DNA from: Methylocystis parvus OBBP
GTDB taxonomy: Bacteria > Pseudomonadota > Alphaproteobacteria > Rhizobiales > Beijerinckiaceae
Direction: 5' to 3'
Length of the DNA: 64,000 nucleotides
Assembly: GCF_027571405.1 (NCBI RefSeq)
Contig: NZ_CP092968.1
Location: 868,001-932,000, forward strand
Part shown: in pieces, positions 25,750-35,850 of the stretch
Numbering within the stretch: the first letter of the stretch is position 1
How the letters are laid out: every line of letters begins with the position of its first letter
Position numbers and translations under genes: made by a program
The notes under the pieces: generated by a model
Told to the model about the DNA's origin: nothing
Database searches by the model: none
Seen by the model: only the letters and a program-made list of their open reading frames with translations

Positions 25750-26607
25750 ATGCGAATCCTTGCGATTGACACCGCCCTGCCCGCCGTCTCGGCCTGCGTG
25801 CTCGACCACGACGCGGAGCAGCCCATCGCTTCCGAGACCCTCGCCATGGAGCGCGGGCATGCGGAGGCGATCATGCCGCTCATCGAGCGGGTCATGAGCA
25901 AGGTCGAGGGCGGCTTCTCCACCATCGACCGGGTCGCCGTCGCGGTCGGTCCCGGCTCCTTCACCGGCATTCGCATCGGCCTCGCCGCCGGACAGGCCAT
26001 CGCTCTGGCCTGCAAGGCGGAGGTCGTCGGCGTCTCGACGCTGGCCGCCCTCGCCGCCCCGCTGATCCTGGAGGAATTCGACGGCGTCGCCGCCGCCGCC
26101 ATCGACGCAAGACACGGCAAGGTCTATGTGGCGGCCTTCGCTCCGGACGGCCGCGCGCTGCTGACGCCCCGCCGGGCCGGCGCGCATGAGGCGCTGCGGG
26201 CGCTCGGCGACGGGCCGCTGCTGCTCATTGGATCCGGGGCCGAATTGCTGGCCAAGGAAGCCCGCGCCACCGGCATGACGGTCCGGATCGTCAGCGAGCA
26301 GGCGTCCCCCGACATCGAATTCGTCGCCCGGCTCGGCCTCGCCGCGCGGCCCGAGACGGCGCCCGCCCGGCCGCTCTATCTCAAGGAGCCGGACGTCACC
26401 CTCCCCGGCAAGCCGGCCGAAGCCGCGCCGCCATCCGAGGCGTCCGCTCCGGCCCCGCCTCTGGCCGCGGAACCCGAGACGCCTCAGGAAACTCCTTCGT
26501 CCGCGCCGCGCGCGGCGTGGCCCGACCCGCCGGCGCCCCCCGCCGAACCCGCCCCGGACAGCGCCCCCTCGCAGGAAGCGCTCGCCTCCGCGCCGGCGCG
26601 CGCTTAA
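25750..26607 (+). CDS. tsaB: tRNA t6A biosynthesis protein TsaB with long Pro/Ala tail
   Basis: TsaB is the non-catalytic partner of TsaD in making N6-threonylcarbamoyladenosine in tRNAs that read ANN codons. ILAIDTALPAVSACVLD and the VAVGPGSFTGIRIGL block are diagnostic. The ASKHA core ends near residue 217 (PLYLKEPDV). After that come about 65 residues of Pro, Ala, Ser and Glu without predicted fold, absent from typical 220-230-residue TsaB. The gene pairs with an N-acetyltransferase 11 bases downstream, the common tsaB-rimI arrangement. Confidence 0.95.
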   Translation: MRILAIDTALPAVSACVLDHDAEQPIASETLAMERGHAEAIMPLIERVMSKVEGGFSTIDRVAVAVGPGSFTGIRIGLAAGQAIALACKAEVVGVSTLAALAAPLILEEFDGVAAAAIDARHGKVYVAAFAPDGRALLTPRRAGAHEALRALGDGPLLLIGSGAELLAKEARATGMTVRIVSEQASPDIEFVARLGLAARPETAPARPLYLKEPDVTLPGKPAEAAPPSEASAPAPPLAAEPETPQETPSSAPRAAWPDPPAPPAEPAPDSAPSQEALASAPARA

Positions 26608-26617
26608 ATTCCTCGCC

Positions 26618-27106
26618 ATGAGCCTTTTGACCAGTTTCTTCGCCAAGCCGTCCTTTGTGGTTCGGCCGATCGGGGCCGAGCGGGCGGAAGAATGCGAGAC
26701 GCTGCATGGCGCCTCCTTCGCCTTTGGCTGGTCCAAGATCGATTTCGAGAGCTATCTCACCGATCCGCACATCATCGCCGACGGCGCGGTGGCGGAGGGC
26801 GCGCGCGGCAAGCTCGGCGGCTTCATCCTGTCGCGCCTTTTGCCCCCGGACTCCGAGGTTCTGACTTTCGCGGTCGACCCGGCCCGCCGGGGCGCGGGCC
26901 TCGGCCGCATGATCCTCGACAAGCATCTGGAAAATCTGGAGCGCGGCGGCGCGAGGCTGGTCTTTCTGGAAGTCGCCGACGACAACGACGCGGCGCTGAA
27001 GCTCTATTTCCGCGTCGGCTTCAAGGAGATCGGCCGGCGGGAGAATTATTACCAGCGCGCCGACGGGACGAAGCGCGCGGCGGTGAATTTGCGATTGGAG
27101 ATGTGA
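26618..27106 (+). CDS. rimI: RimI-type GNAT N-acetyltransferase
   Basis: 162 residues of GNAT fold. The acetyl-CoA loop is in AVDPARRGAGLGRMILDKHL (R-x-x-G-x-G/A shape) and the C-terminal YFRVGFKEIGRRENYY is the classic RimI ending. RimI acetylates the N-terminal alanine of ribosomal protein S18 in E. coli; alphaproteobacterial versions are called by synteny with tsaB, as here. The gene starts 11 bases after the tsaB stop, so it is co-transcribed. Confidence 0.88.
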   Translation: MSLLTSFFAKPSFVVRPIGAERAEECETLHGASFAFGWSKIDFESYLTDPHIIADGAVAEGARGKLGGFILSRLLPPDSEVLTFAVDPARRGAGLGRMILDKHLENLERGGARLVFLEVADDNDAALKLYFRVGFKEIGRRENYYQRADGTKRAAVNLRLEM

Positions 27107-27134
27107 GGCGCCGTAGCGCCTCACCAGTTTCAGG

Positions 27135-29204
27135 TCACCGATATTTCGCGATGATCGTCTCGCTCGCCTTCTCGCTGATCATGTAGACGGAAGCGAGAAT
27201 GAAAAGGCCGGGAATCCGGGGAAAGACCGAGGCGTCGACCACTCGCAGATTCCTGGCGCCGCGCACCTGGAATTCCTTGTCGAGCACCGCCATCGGATCG
27301 CCGTCGGGGCCGATCCGGCAGGTGCAGGAGGCATGGTGGCCCCAGGCGTTTTTCTTGACATATTCCCGCAGATCTTCGCCGAGTTGGGGCGCGACTTGCG
27401 CCGCGAGGACGCCATCGTCGATGAGCGAGCGGTTGATCTCCAGCGCGAACTCGACGCCGTCGATGACCGCCTGCAAATCCTCGCCACTCCCGCCGTCTTC
27501 TTTGCTCTCGTCAAAATATTTGAAGTTGATATTGGGCGTGTCGAAAGGGTCGGCCGTTCTGAGCGTGACCTCGCCCGAGGCGTTCCTGGTGTGGCCCTTC
27601 AGCACCGCCCAGGTGAAATAGTCTTTCTGCGCGAGCGCCCGACGCGAATAACCGACATAATAGCCCTGAAAATTCAGGGGAAGGCCGAACACGTAGAGAT
27701 CCGGCGCCTGCTCGCGCGTGCGTTGGCTCGACCGCATGACGATCCCGACGACCGCGCCATTGGTCGCGTATATTCCCTTTCCGGTTTCTTTCCACTCGGC
27801 TTTGTGAGGATCCGGGTCCGGCGCTTCTGACTCATGGCCTGACTCGAAGCGCGCCTTTTCCATTGTGCGAAGCGGGCGCGGCGCCTGTCCGACGACGCCG
27901 ACCTCGTAGCGATCCTGCAGATTCTTTCCGACGCCGGGGCTGTCGATCCGAACGCTTATGCCCAAGGCTTCAAGGTCCGCCTTCGGGCCGATGCCGGAGA
28001 GCATCAGCAATTGCGGCGTGTTGAACGCCCCTCCGCAGAGAATGACCTCCTTATTGGCGAAATAAACGAGTTCCTCCCTTCCTGTCGGCGGGTCCGCGCG
28101 ATGGTGGCGCGCGCCGTAGAGCCGCTCTCCTTTCGCGCAGCGCACGCCGATGGCGCGCGTCGGATCGTCGGGCGCGAACTCGACCGCCGTAACGAACGTA
28201 TTCGTCTCGAGCGTCAGCTGGCCTGCCGGGAGCCCCTGCTCTTTCGCGGACTGGAGCAAGCGCTGCGCGGCGCGCACGCGCTCGCGTGCGCCCGTGCGGC
28301 GGCCATTATCCACAGAAATCGGAATGACGTTGACGCCCTCCTTCTTTTCCGTCGCAACGGAAGGCTCGTTGGGATTGAGCCGGGGCATTGGCGGAACGCC
28401 GCGCTGGAAGGCCGTCTTGAAAGCCGCGATGACCGCTTTTTTCGCGCCGTTCTCGTCATTGAGGAGAAGTTTGGGGTCGGCTTGGGTGACGGTCAGCCAT
28501 CCGGCGCCGCGGGGACCATGGGCGCCTTTCCCAAATTCGTTGGCGGTCACGACGCCAAGGTCGCCTCTGACCTTCCGCGGTTCGCGGATGGCGTCGTGGA
28601 TTTGCGCCCTGACGGCGTCGACGCCCTCCTCGAAGAGCGACGCGAATTCGGAGGCGACGTCGGTGAGCCCCGGCAGGCTGTAGAGAACGCTTGCGTCTCG
28701 ATAACGGGCGTTCTCGATGCGGTCGAAATATTTGCGCATCGCGCCAGCGCTCCAGCTCGGGTCTTGAACAAGCGCCGATATCCCGTCCCAGTCTTCGTCA
28801 GCGGGGTAGACCGTGATCAGCGCATGATGGGTCGTGCAGCCGCCGAGCGCGCTGGCGCGTGGGTAGAAGACGCCCTGCGCGCGCTCGACCGGCTGTTCGA
28901 AAGACGGCGGCCCCTCGAACGGGCCGGCGTCGGCGGCGATCGTTCCCGCATGGCGCTTCCAGTCGGATCTTCGCCGGTCCTCATCCGCATAATGCTCGAC
29001 GAAAAACTCCCAGCTCGACGCCGGGTCTTCGCTGGCGAGCGCGTGAAAGGCCGGGATCGAATAATTGTCGTCGGTCTTGCCCGCCGCGAGCAAATCCTCC
29101 CCAGCCTCGAGCAAAAGCACTTTGAAACCCGCCAGCGCCAAATTGGCGGCCAACGGCCCCCCGCCGGCTCCCGAGCCGACGATGACGAAATCATATTCAC
29201 TCAT
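27135..29204 (-). CDS. GMC-family FAD oxidoreductase
   Basis: 689 residues. The FAD-binding GSGAGGG starts at residue 10, LLLEAGED closes the Rossmann beta-2, and SALGGCTTHHALI is the GMC signature 1 region. The C-terminal GMC_oxred_C contains NAWGHHASCTCRIG with the catalytic His and VVDASVFPRIPGLFI. Length exceeds the usual 530-560 residues: extra segments lie around 200-330. Substrates of the family are alcohols, sugars, sterols or halogenated compounds; nothing here tells which. It is an isolated gene on the minus strand between two plus-strand operons, which suggests a separate acquisition (inference). Confidence 0.9.
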   Translation of the reverse strand: MSEYDFVIVGSGAGGGPLAANLALAGFKVLLLEAGEDLLAAGKTDDNYSIPAFHALASEDPASSWEFFVEHYADEDRRRSDWKRHAGTIAADAGPFEGPPSFEQPVERAQGVFYPRASALGGCTTHHALITVYPADEDWDGISALVQDPSWSAGAMRKYFDRIENARYRDASVLYSLPGLTDVASEFASLFEEGVDAVRAQIHDAIREPRKVRGDLGVVTANEFGKGAHGPRGAGWLTVTQADPKLLLNDENGAKKAVIAAFKTAFQRGVPPMPRLNPNEPSVATEKKEGVNVIPISVDNGRRTGARERVRAAQRLLQSAKEQGLPAGQLTLETNTFVTAVEFAPDDPTRAIGVRCAKGERLYGARHHRADPPTGREELVYFANKEVILCGGAFNTPQLLMLSGIGPKADLEALGISVRIDSPGVGKNLQDRYEVGVVGQAPRPLRTMEKARFESGHESEAPDPDPHKAEWKETGKGIYATNGAVVGIVMRSSQRTREQAPDLYVFGLPLNFQGYYVGYSRRALAQKDYFTWAVLKGHTRNASGEVTLRTADPFDTPNINFKYFDESKEDGGSGEDLQAVIDGVEFALEINRSLIDDGVLAAQVAPQLGEDLREYVKKNAWGHHASCTCRIGPDGDPMAVLDKEFQVRGARNLRVVDASVFPRIPGLFILASVYMISEKASETIIAKYR

Positions 29205-29472
29205 TGAAAATCTCCTGAATAAAATAACTTAACGAATGCAGATTGCGATCGAACGGCGTTCCCGTCAAGCATCCGACGGCTAAATCATCGTAGCGGCGGC
29301 GACGGGCGGCGGCGGAAGGGGCCCAAACATTCGAGTCGGCTCCCCTGCGAAAACCGCCTATAATATTCGGAGAACTGAGGCGGCGGGCGAGTCGCGTCCT
29401 CAGGCAGGCAGGAGCATCAAGATTACCACCCCGGTTTCGAACGCGGCGGAAGCGCTTCAGGAGGCCCCCGAC

Positions 29473-30867
29473 TTGGCGGCCTCGCAGGAGAAGGGTCGAG
29501 ACGCTGGCGGCAAGGTTCTGGTCAAGTCTTACGGCTGCCAGATGAACGTCTATGACGCCACGCGCATGGCCGATCTGCTCGGCCAGGAGGGCTACGCCGA
29601 GACGACGAACGAAGCCGAGGCCGATCTCGTCATTCTCAACACCTGCCACATCCGCGAAAAGGCCGCCGAGAAAATCTACTCGGAGCTCGGCAAGCTGGCG
29701 CTCGAAAAGCGCGCGCGCGAAGTCTCAGGCCGCGACATGAAGATCGTCGTCGCCGGCTGCGTCGCGCAGGCCGAGGGCGCGGAGGTGTTGAAGCGCCAGC
29801 GGGCGGTCGATCTCGTCGTCGGCCCGCAGAGCTATCACCGCCTGCCGGACCTGCTGCAACGCGCCAGGGAGGGCGGCCGCCTCACCGACACGGATTTCGC
29901 GGTCGAGGACAAGTTCGACGCCCTGCCCCAGCCGAGCCGCGCGCAGATCCGCGCCCGCGGCGTCTCCGCTTTCGTCACCGTGCAGGAAGGCTGCGACAAA
30001 TTCTGTTCCTTCTGCGTCGTTCCCTACACGCGCGGCGCCGAGGTCTCACGTCCGGTGGCGGACATTGTCGCCGAGACGCGGCGGCTCGTGGAGGCCGGCG
30101 TCGCCGAGGTCACGCTCATCGGCCAGAACGTCAACGCCTATCGCGGCCCGGATGAAAAGGGCGCGGAATGGAGCCTCGCCAGGCTGTTCGAACATCTTTC
30201 AGAAATGCGGGGGCTGGAGCGCCTGCGCTACACCACCAGTCATCCTGTCGACATGGCGCAGGATTTGATTGAGGCGCATGAGTCGATCCCAAAGCTCATG
30301 CCCTATGTCCATCTCCCCGTTCAGTCCGGATCGGACCGCATCCTGAAAGCCATGAACCGCAAGCACAAGGCGGAAGACTTTCTCGACATCGTCGCGAGGC
30401 TGCGCAAGGCGCGGCCCGATATGGCGATGTCGTCGGATTTCATCGTGGGCTTTCCCGGCGAGACGGACGAAGATTTCGAAGCGACGATGCAGCTCGTGCG
30501 CGACGTCGGCTTCGCATCGAGTTTCTCCTTCAAATATTCGCCCCGTCCCGGCACGCCCGGCGCCGAGCGCGACGACCAGATCGGCGAAGAGGTCATGCGC
30601 GAGCGTCTCGCCGCGCTTCAGGCGCTGCTGGAAGAGCAGCGCCAGTCCTTCAACAGCGCGACCGTTGGTCGGACGATCGACGTGCTGTTCGAGAAACAGG
30701 GCCGCCACGAGGGTCAAATCGGCGGCAAGAGCCCCTATATGCAGGCCGTGCATGTCAGCGGCTCCGCTGAAATGATCGGGCGCGTGGCCCCGGTGGCGAT
30801 CGTCGCCGCGGGGTCCAATTCGCTGGCCGGTCGGCTGTTGGGCGAGGGCGAGGAGGCGAAGGCTTGA
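29473..30867 (+). CDS. miaB: tRNA-2-methylthio-N6-isopentenyladenosine synthase
   Basis: MiaB is a radical-SAM methylthiotransferase that adds SCH3 to i6A37 of tRNA. The N-terminal UPF0004 domain carries cluster cysteines C22 (KSYGCQMN), C58 (NTCHIR) and C96 (VVAGCVAQ). The radical SAM triad CDKFCSFC is at 174-181, followed by a TRAM domain at about 385-450. The only credible start is TTG at 29473, with a perfect AGGAGG eight bases upstream; no ATG exists before the conserved region. Its TGA overlaps the TTG start of phoH. Confidence 0.97.
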   Translation: MAASQEKGRDAGGKVLVKSYGCQMNVYDATRMADLLGQEGYAETTNEAEADLVILNTCHIREKAAEKIYSELGKLALEKRAREVSGRDMKIVVAGCVAQAEGAEVLKRQRAVDLVVGPQSYHRLPDLLQRAREGGRLTDTDFAVEDKFDALPQPSRAQIRARGVSAFVTVQEGCDKFCSFCVVPYTRGAEVSRPVADIVAETRRLVEAGVAEVTLIGQNVNAYRGPDEKGAEWSLARLFEHLSEMRGLERLRYTTSHPVDMAQDLIEAHESIPKLMPYVHLPVQSGSDRILKAMNRKHKAEDFLDIVARLRKARPDMAMSSDFIVGFPGETDEDFEATMQLVRDVGFASSFSFKYSPRPGTPGAERDDQIGEEVMRERLAALQALLEEQRQSFNSATVGRTIDVLFEKQGRHEGQIGGKSPYMQAVHVSGSAEMIGRVAPVAIVAAGSNSLAGRLLGEGEEAKA

Positions 30868-31895
30868 CGACGATTGACGAACCGAGGACCGGACGCCGGG
30901 ACGAGGCGGCCGAGCCCGACGCGGAAATCACCCTGGCCTTCGAAAACAATAAATACGCCTCCCTCGTCTTCGGGCATTACGATCAGAACCTCGCCAAGAT
31001 CGAGCGGCGGCTGAAAATCGCCTCCTTCGCCAATGGCAATCATGTCACGCTGAAGGGGAAATCGGAGGCCTGCGAACACGCCCGCCGCGTGCTGGAGGCG
31101 CTTTACGAGCGCATCTCCAAGGGCCAGGCCATCGCGCTCGGCGACGTGGACGGCGCGATCGAGGAGACGGCGCGCCAGCGCAGCCTCTTTCCGGACGCGG
31201 AGCCCGCGCGCGGCGCCTTTGAGCAGCTCATCACCCGCAAGCGCGGGCTGGTGCGCGCGCGCAACGCCGCTCAGGACCAGTATTTGCGCGCGATGAAGCG
31301 CTATGAGCTGGTTTTCGGCGCCGGACCCGCCGGCACGGGCAAGACCTGGCTCGCCGTCGGCCATGCCGTGCAGCTCATGGAGCAAGGCGCCGTGGAGCGG
31401 CTCATTCTCTCGCGCCCGGCGGTGGAGGCCGGCGAGCGTCTGGGCTTCCTGCCCGGCGACATGCGCGAGAAGGTCGATCCCTATCTGCGCCCCATCTATG
31501 ACGCCCTGCACGACTTCATGGACTCGCGCATGGTCGAGCGCGGCATGCAGACCGGCATTATCGAGGTGGCGCCGCTCGCCTTCATGCGCGGCCGCACCCT
31601 CACCCGCGCCTGCATCCTGCTCGACGAGGCGCAGAACGCCACCTCCATGCAGATGAAAATGTTTCTGACGCGCCTCGGCGAAGGCTCGCGCATGATCATT
31701 ACCGGCGATCCGTCGCAGACCGACCTGCCCCCGGGCCAGACCTCGGGCCTGTCCGAAGCGATTTCGCTTCTGTCGGAAATCGACAGCGTCGGCCGCGTCG
31801 CCTTTTCCGAGGGCGACGTGGTGCGTCACGATCTCGTGCGCCAGATCGTCGGCGCCTATGACCGCGCCGCCCGCGCGAAAAACAAACAGTCATGA
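30864..31895 (+). CDS. phoH: PhoH-like P-loop ATPase
   Basis: 343 residues. An N-terminal KH-like RNA-binding region precedes the ATPase core, with Walker A GPAGTGKT at 154-161, [16 protein letters not shown], and Walker [10 protein letters not shown]. PhoH (YbeZ-type) is linked to ribosome/rRNA maturation together with YbeY, whose gene follows with an ATGA overlap. The start is TTG overlapping the miaB stop (TTGA), behind GAGGAGG, so expression is coupled through miaB-phoH-ybeY. Confidence 0.95.
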   Translation: MTTIDEPRTGRRDEAAEPDAEITLAFENNKYASLVFGHYDQNLAKIERRLKIASFANGNHVTLKGKSEACEHARRVLEALYERISKGQAIALGDVDGAIEETARQRSLFPDAEPARGAFEQLITRKRGLVRARNAAQDQYLRAMKRYELVFGAGPAGTGKTWLAVGHAVQLMEQGAVERLILSRPAVEAGERLGFLPGDMREKVDPYLRPIYDALHDFMDSRMVERGMQTGIIEVAPLAFMRGRTLTRACILLDEAQNATSMQMKMFLTRLGEGSRMIITGDPSQTDLPPGQTSGLSEAISLLSEIDSVGRVAFSEGDVVRHDLVRQIVGAYDRAARAKNKQS

Positions 31896-32419
31896 GCGTG
31901 GAAATCGACATCAACCTCGCCGCCGAGGCTTGGGACAGCCTCAACGGACTCGAGGCGCTGACCCGCGACGCGATAAAGGCGAGTCTCGCCGAGAGCGGAG
32001 CCCGACTTGTCGAAGGCTGTGAAATCAGCGTCACATTCTGCGACGACGCTGAAATCCATGATCTCAACGCCGAATGGCGCGGGAAGGATCAGCCCACCAA
32101 CGTCCTGTCCTTCCCGACGCCCGGGCCGCTCGCCGCCCGCCCCCTCCTCGGCGACATTGTGATCGCCTACGAGACCGTGGCCGGGGAGGCGGCGGAGCAG
32201 GAAAAAACATTGCGCGACCATACCGCCCACATGGTCATCCATGGATTTCTGCATCTGATCGGCTATGATCATGAGACTGCCGCCGAGGCCGAAGAAATGG
32301 AGAGCCTCGAAAGACGGATCGCGTCCCGGTTGGGCTTGCGCGACCCCTACGCCGGCGAGGCGGCCGGCGAAGAGGATGAAGCGAGCGAACTGAACGAAGG
32401 TCATGTCGATACGATCTGA
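31892..32419 (+). CDS. ybeY: endoribonuclease YbeY
   Basis: 175 residues. The zinc-binding motif HGFLHLIGYDH and preceding AHMVI are diagnostic, and DLNAEWRGKDQPTNVLSFP is the second family block. YbeY acts in 16S rRNA 3' processing and ribosome quality control. It overlaps phoH by four bases and corC by 17 bases. The C-terminal 20 residues are acidic and extend beyond the usual domain. Confidence 0.96.
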   Translation: MSVEIDINLAAEAWDSLNGLEALTRDAIKASLAESGARLVEGCEISVTFCDDAEIHDLNAEWRGKDQPTNVLSFPTPGPLAARPLLGDIVIAYETVAGEAAEQEKTLRDHTAHMVIHGFLHLIGYDHETAAEAEEMESLERRIASRLGLRDPYAGEAAGEEDEASELNEGHVDTI

Positions 32420-33329
32420 AAACGCCGAGGAGCCATTAAGACGCAGCCACGAGCGCGTGACGCTGCTCGACAGGCTGAGGGGTCTGCTCGGCCTCTCGCC
32501 GGCCTCCGTCCGCGAGGATATCGAGGACGCGCTGGAGGAAGCCGCCGGCGACGTGACGCCGCATGAGCGCGCCCTGCTGAAGAATGTGCTCGGCTTGCAC
32601 GATCTGCGCGTCGAGGACGCGATGATCCCCCGCGCCGACATCGTGGCCATCTCGCTCGAAGCGTCTCTGCGCGACGCGCTCGCCGTGTTTCGCGACGCCG
32701 GCCATTCGCGCCTGCCCGTCTATGCCGAAACCCTCGACGATCCGCGCGGCATGGTGCACATACGCGACTTCGTCAATCATCTCGCCATTCGCGCCGAGAA
32801 AAGCGACGCGCCGGCGGCGGACGCCAGGAAAATTGACTTCGACACGCGGATTGGCGACGCCAATCTTCTGAAGCCGGTGCTTTTCGTGCCCCGCTCGATG
32901 CCGGCGCTCGACCTGCTCGTCCGCATGCAGACGACGCGCACGCATCTTGCGCTCGTCATCGACGAATATGGCGGCACGGACGGCCTCGTCACCATTGAAG
33001 ACATTATGGAGATGATCGTCGGAGACATCGAGGACGAGCACGACGTCGCGGAGCCGCCGGAGATCGAGGAACTCGACAATGGCGATTATCTCGTCGATGC
33101 GCGCGCGGATCTCGACGAAGTGACGGCGCGGCTCGGAGTCGATTTCCGGCTGGAGGACACGCCGGCGGAAGTCACGACGATCGGCGGCCTCGTCGCCTGG
33201 CTCGCGGGACGCGTTCCGATGCGCGGCGAGATCATCGGCACGCCGGTCGACGCCTATGAGTTCGAAATCATCGAGGCCGACCCGCGCCGCGTCGGCAAGT
33301 TGAGGGTGCGGACGCGACGGCATCCTTGA
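32403..33329 (+). CDS. corC: CorC/TlyC-type CBS-domain protein
   Basis: 308 residues. It has two CBS domains (VEDAMIPRADIVAISLEAS at about 65, and MPALDLLVRMQTTRTHLALV at about 160), then the DEYGGTDGLVTIEDIMEMIVG block and a C-terminal CorC/HlyC transporter-associated domain. No membrane segments are present, so it is the soluble CorC form, associated with magnesium/cobalt efflux or with Lnt/membrane maintenance by synteny. The start lies within the ybeY end. Confidence 0.93.
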   Translation: MSIRSENAEEPLRRSHERVTLLDRLRGLLGLSPASVREDIEDALEEAAGDVTPHERALLKNVLGLHDLRVEDAMIPRADIVAISLEASLRDALAVFRDAGHSRLPVYAETLDDPRGMVHIRDFVNHLAIRAEKSDAPAADARKIDFDTRIGDANLLKPVLFVPRSMPALDLLVRMQTTRTHLALVIDEYGGTDGLVTIEDIMEMIVGDIEDEHDVAEPPEIEELDNGDYLVDARADLDEVTARLGVDFRLEDTPAEVTTIGGLVAWLAGRVPMRGEIIGTPVDAYEFEIIEADPRRVGKLRVRTRRHP

Positions 33330-33440
33330 GACCGGGTTTGAGCTTATGCTTGCTTCGAGAGCTTAAGCTTGTCCCGGGCTTCGCCTCGCCTCCAAAGCGT
33401 CTAGAGTGGAGCCGCCGATTCGCGGGGAACCTCCAAACCG

Positions 33441-35075
33441 ATGGCGCAGACTGCCGAACTTAGCGGCGTGCGGGCGGGACTTTCGACCCTCCCTCAGCGC
33501 ATTATTCTGGCCGACGGATGGACGCGCCGCGCGATCGCGTTCGCCGCGGGCGCCTTCGGGACCCTCGCTCTCCCCCCTTTCGATTTCGCGCCGGCCATGG
33601 CCGTTCCGATGACCGCCGCCGTCTGGCTGATCGACGGGGCGGCCATACAAGGGGCGCGCTTCAGCCTTGCGCCGATCCGCTCGGCCGCCGCGGCGGGCTG
33701 GTGGCTCGGCTTCGGCTATTTTCTCGCGAGTCTTTGGTGGCTCGGCGCCGCCATGCTGGTCGAGGCCGATCAATTCGCCTGGGCGATCCCGCTCGCCGTC
33801 ATCGGGCTTCCCACCGCGCTGGCGCTGTTCCCCGCTCTCGGCTTCGCGCTTTCCCGGCTGCTCTGGTCGTCGGGGAGCCTTCGGATTTTCGCCCTGGCCG
33901 CGGGGCTCGGCGCCTCAGAATGGCTGCGCGGACATATTCTTACGGGCTTTCCCTGGAACGATTTCGGCATGGCGCTGGCCGAGGCCGGCCCGTTCGGCCA
34001 GGCGGCGTCGCTGGTAGGTCTGCACGGCCTGGACCTCCTGGCGATCGTCATTTTCGCCGCGCCGGCGACGATCGTCGATCGGCGCCCTGGGCAGCGCTTC
34101 CTGTCCAACGCCGCGGCCTGGACGGCCGCCTTTCTTCTCTTGACGCTCTCGGCCTATGGCGCGCTGCGGCTCGCGACGAGCGGAACGGAATATGTGGACG
34201 GGGTCGCGCTGCGGCTGATGCAGCCGAACCTCCCGCAAGACGCCAAGTTCAAGCCGGAGAACGGCCAGGAAATCCTGCGCCGCTACCTTGCGCTGTCGGA
34301 TCGTGCGACCGGGCCGGGACATACGGGCGTCTCCGACGTCACCCACCTCATCTGGCCTGAATCCGCCTTCCCCTACGTTCTTTCGCGCGAGCCTCAGGCC
34401 GTTGCGGCCATTTCCAGAGCGCTGCAGGGAAAAATCCTCATCACCGGCGCCGCGCGCGTCGAAGCCGACGGGAGCGGAAGGCGGGGCAAGATTTACAACT
34501 CCATCGAAGTGCTTCAGGGCGACCGCTTTCTCGCCTTCTACGACAAGACGCATCTTGTCCCGTTCGGCGAATACTTGCCGCTGGAAGGTCTGCTGCGGCC
34601 GCTCGGCGTCTCGCATCTCGTCCCCGGCGTCTGGGACAGGGGGCAAGGGCCGCGCACGCTCGCGGCGCCGGGCCTGCCGCAAATCGCGCCGCTCATCTGC
34701 TACGAAGCGATTTTCCCCGGCGAGGCGGCGCCCCGAGATAAGGGCGGCGCTCGCCCGCAACTCCTGCTCAACCTCACCAATGACGGGTGGTTCGGCAAGA
34801 CGATCGGACCCTATCAGCATTTCGCGCAGGCCCGGCTGAGGGCCGTCGAAGAAGGTCTTCCGCTGATACGCGTCGCGAATACTGGCATTTCCGCCATAGT
34901 CGACGCTTACGGACGCGTAATCGACTCGCTGCCATTGGGCGAAGAAGGGATCATCGACGGCCGCCTGCCGAAAGCGGCCGGTGAGACCATCTTCGCCAGA
35001 TGGGGGGGCGGCCCCTTCGTCGTTTTATGGGCCCTGTTTCTTCTCCTCGCCCTCGCAGGGAGATGGCGAGGCTGA
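33441..35075 (+). CDS. lnt: apolipoprotein N-acyltransferase
   Basis: Lnt adds the third acyl chain to the N-terminal cysteine of lipoproteins in the inner membrane. The 544 residues contain about seven membrane segments (first 215 residues) and a periplasmic nitrilase domain with the catalytic triad Glu (WPESAFPY), Lys (YDKTHLVPFGEYLP) and Cys (PLICYEAIFPG), and a final membrane helix. GFPWNDFG is the family loop. It is 111 bases after corC in the usual ybeY-corC-lnt order. Confidence 0.96.
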   Translation: MAQTAELSGVRAGLSTLPQRIILADGWTRRAIAFAAGAFGTLALPPFDFAPAMAVPMTAAVWLIDGAAIQGARFSLAPIRSAAAAGWWLGFGYFLASLWWLGAAMLVEADQFAWAIPLAVIGLPTALALFPALGFALSRLLWSSGSLRIFALAAGLGASEWLRGHILTGFPWNDFGMALAEAGPFGQAASLVGLHGLDLLAIVIFAAPATIVDRRPGQRFLSNAAAWTAAFLLLTLSAYGALRLATSGTEYVDGVALRLMQPNLPQDAKFKPENGQEILRRYLALSDRATGPGHTGVSDVTHLIWPESAFPYVLSREPQAVAAISRALQGKILITGAARVEADGSGRRGKIYNSIEVLQGDRFLAFYDKTHLVPFGEYLPLEGLLRPLGVSHLVPGVWDRGQGPRTLAAPGLPQIAPLICYEAIFPGEAAPRDKGGARPQLLLNLTNDGWFGKTIGPYQHFAQARLRAVEEGLPLIRVANTGISAIVDAYGRVIDSLPLGEEGIIDGRLPKAAGETIFARWGGGPFVVLWALFLLLALAGRWRG

Positions 35076-35305
35076 AAAAGCATCGTCAAGACGTGGTGTT
35101 ACGAAAAGTCGACCGTGCCGCTCAACTGTTCTTTCACTTCAGAGTTGTTGCACTCGTTCAATCTATCCTACAAGTCGATATGGCCAGGCAAAAGCAATGG
35201 CAGGATAGAGCGATAAACGTTCTTTGTTCAATTTCAGGAGGCTAAACATTAATCCTGTTTGCATTTGATCAGCGTTCGGCTAAAACGCGGCAGGAGGTCG
35301 TAAAA

Positions 35306-35713
35306 GTGAAGAAAACGCCAGATCCGATCGACCGACACGTCGGCAGCCGCGTGCGTATGCAGCGCATCCTGATGAAAATGAGTCAGGAAAAGCTGGGCGA
35401 AGCCCTGGGCCTCACCTTCCAGCAGGTTCAGAAATACGAGAAGGGCCTGAACCGGATCGGCGCGAGCCGTCTCCAGCAAATTTCGAAGACCTTGAACGTT
35501 CCTCCATCTTTCTTTTTCGAGGGCGCGCCGACTTTGGGCGTCGCCGAAGGAAACGGTTTCGCCGAAGAGTCTTCTTCTCAATATGTCGTCGACTTCCTCT
35601 CCACTGCCGAGGGACTGCACCTCAACCGGGCTTTCGCCCGCATCAAGGACTCGAAGGTGAGAAAACGCATCCTGGATCTCGTGACGACGCTCGCCGAACA
35701 GGGCGACGCCTGA
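35306..35713 (+). CDS. XRE-family regulator, PraR/PhrR type
   Basis: 135 residues. The helix-turn-helix sits at about residues 12-66, with MSQEKLGEALGLTFQQVQKY as the core and YEKGLNRIGASRLQQI following. The C-terminal acidic region ends in a dimerisation helix (FARIKDSKVRKRILDLVTTL). In rhizobia the same gene between lnt and metK is phrR/praR, a regulator of surface and quorum-related functions. The GTG start has AGGAGG eight bases upstream. The 230-base leader is AT-rich and carries a 21-codon frame at about 35180-35245. Confidence 0.88.
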   Translation: MKKTPDPIDRHVGSRVRMQRILMKMSQEKLGEALGLTFQQVQKYEKGLNRIGASRLQQISKTLNVPPSFFFEGAPTLGVAEGNGFAEESSSQYVVDFLSTAEGLHLNRAFARIKDSKVRKRILDLVTTLAEQGDA

Positions 35714-35850
35714 GCGCGGCGAGTTCTATTTAACGAACGAATTTCCCCTTTTTGGCTTGACGTATCGAACGCCGACTGGCAGATGTCGGATGATAGCGTC
35801 GCAGAGTCGCGCGCTTGATCCGCACGGGCGGCCATTGGGAGATTCCAAAA

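Noticed and set aside
35714..35850. SAM riboswitch upstream of metK
   Set aside because: The leader lacks recognisable SAM-II or SAM/SAH motif order by eye; not claimed.
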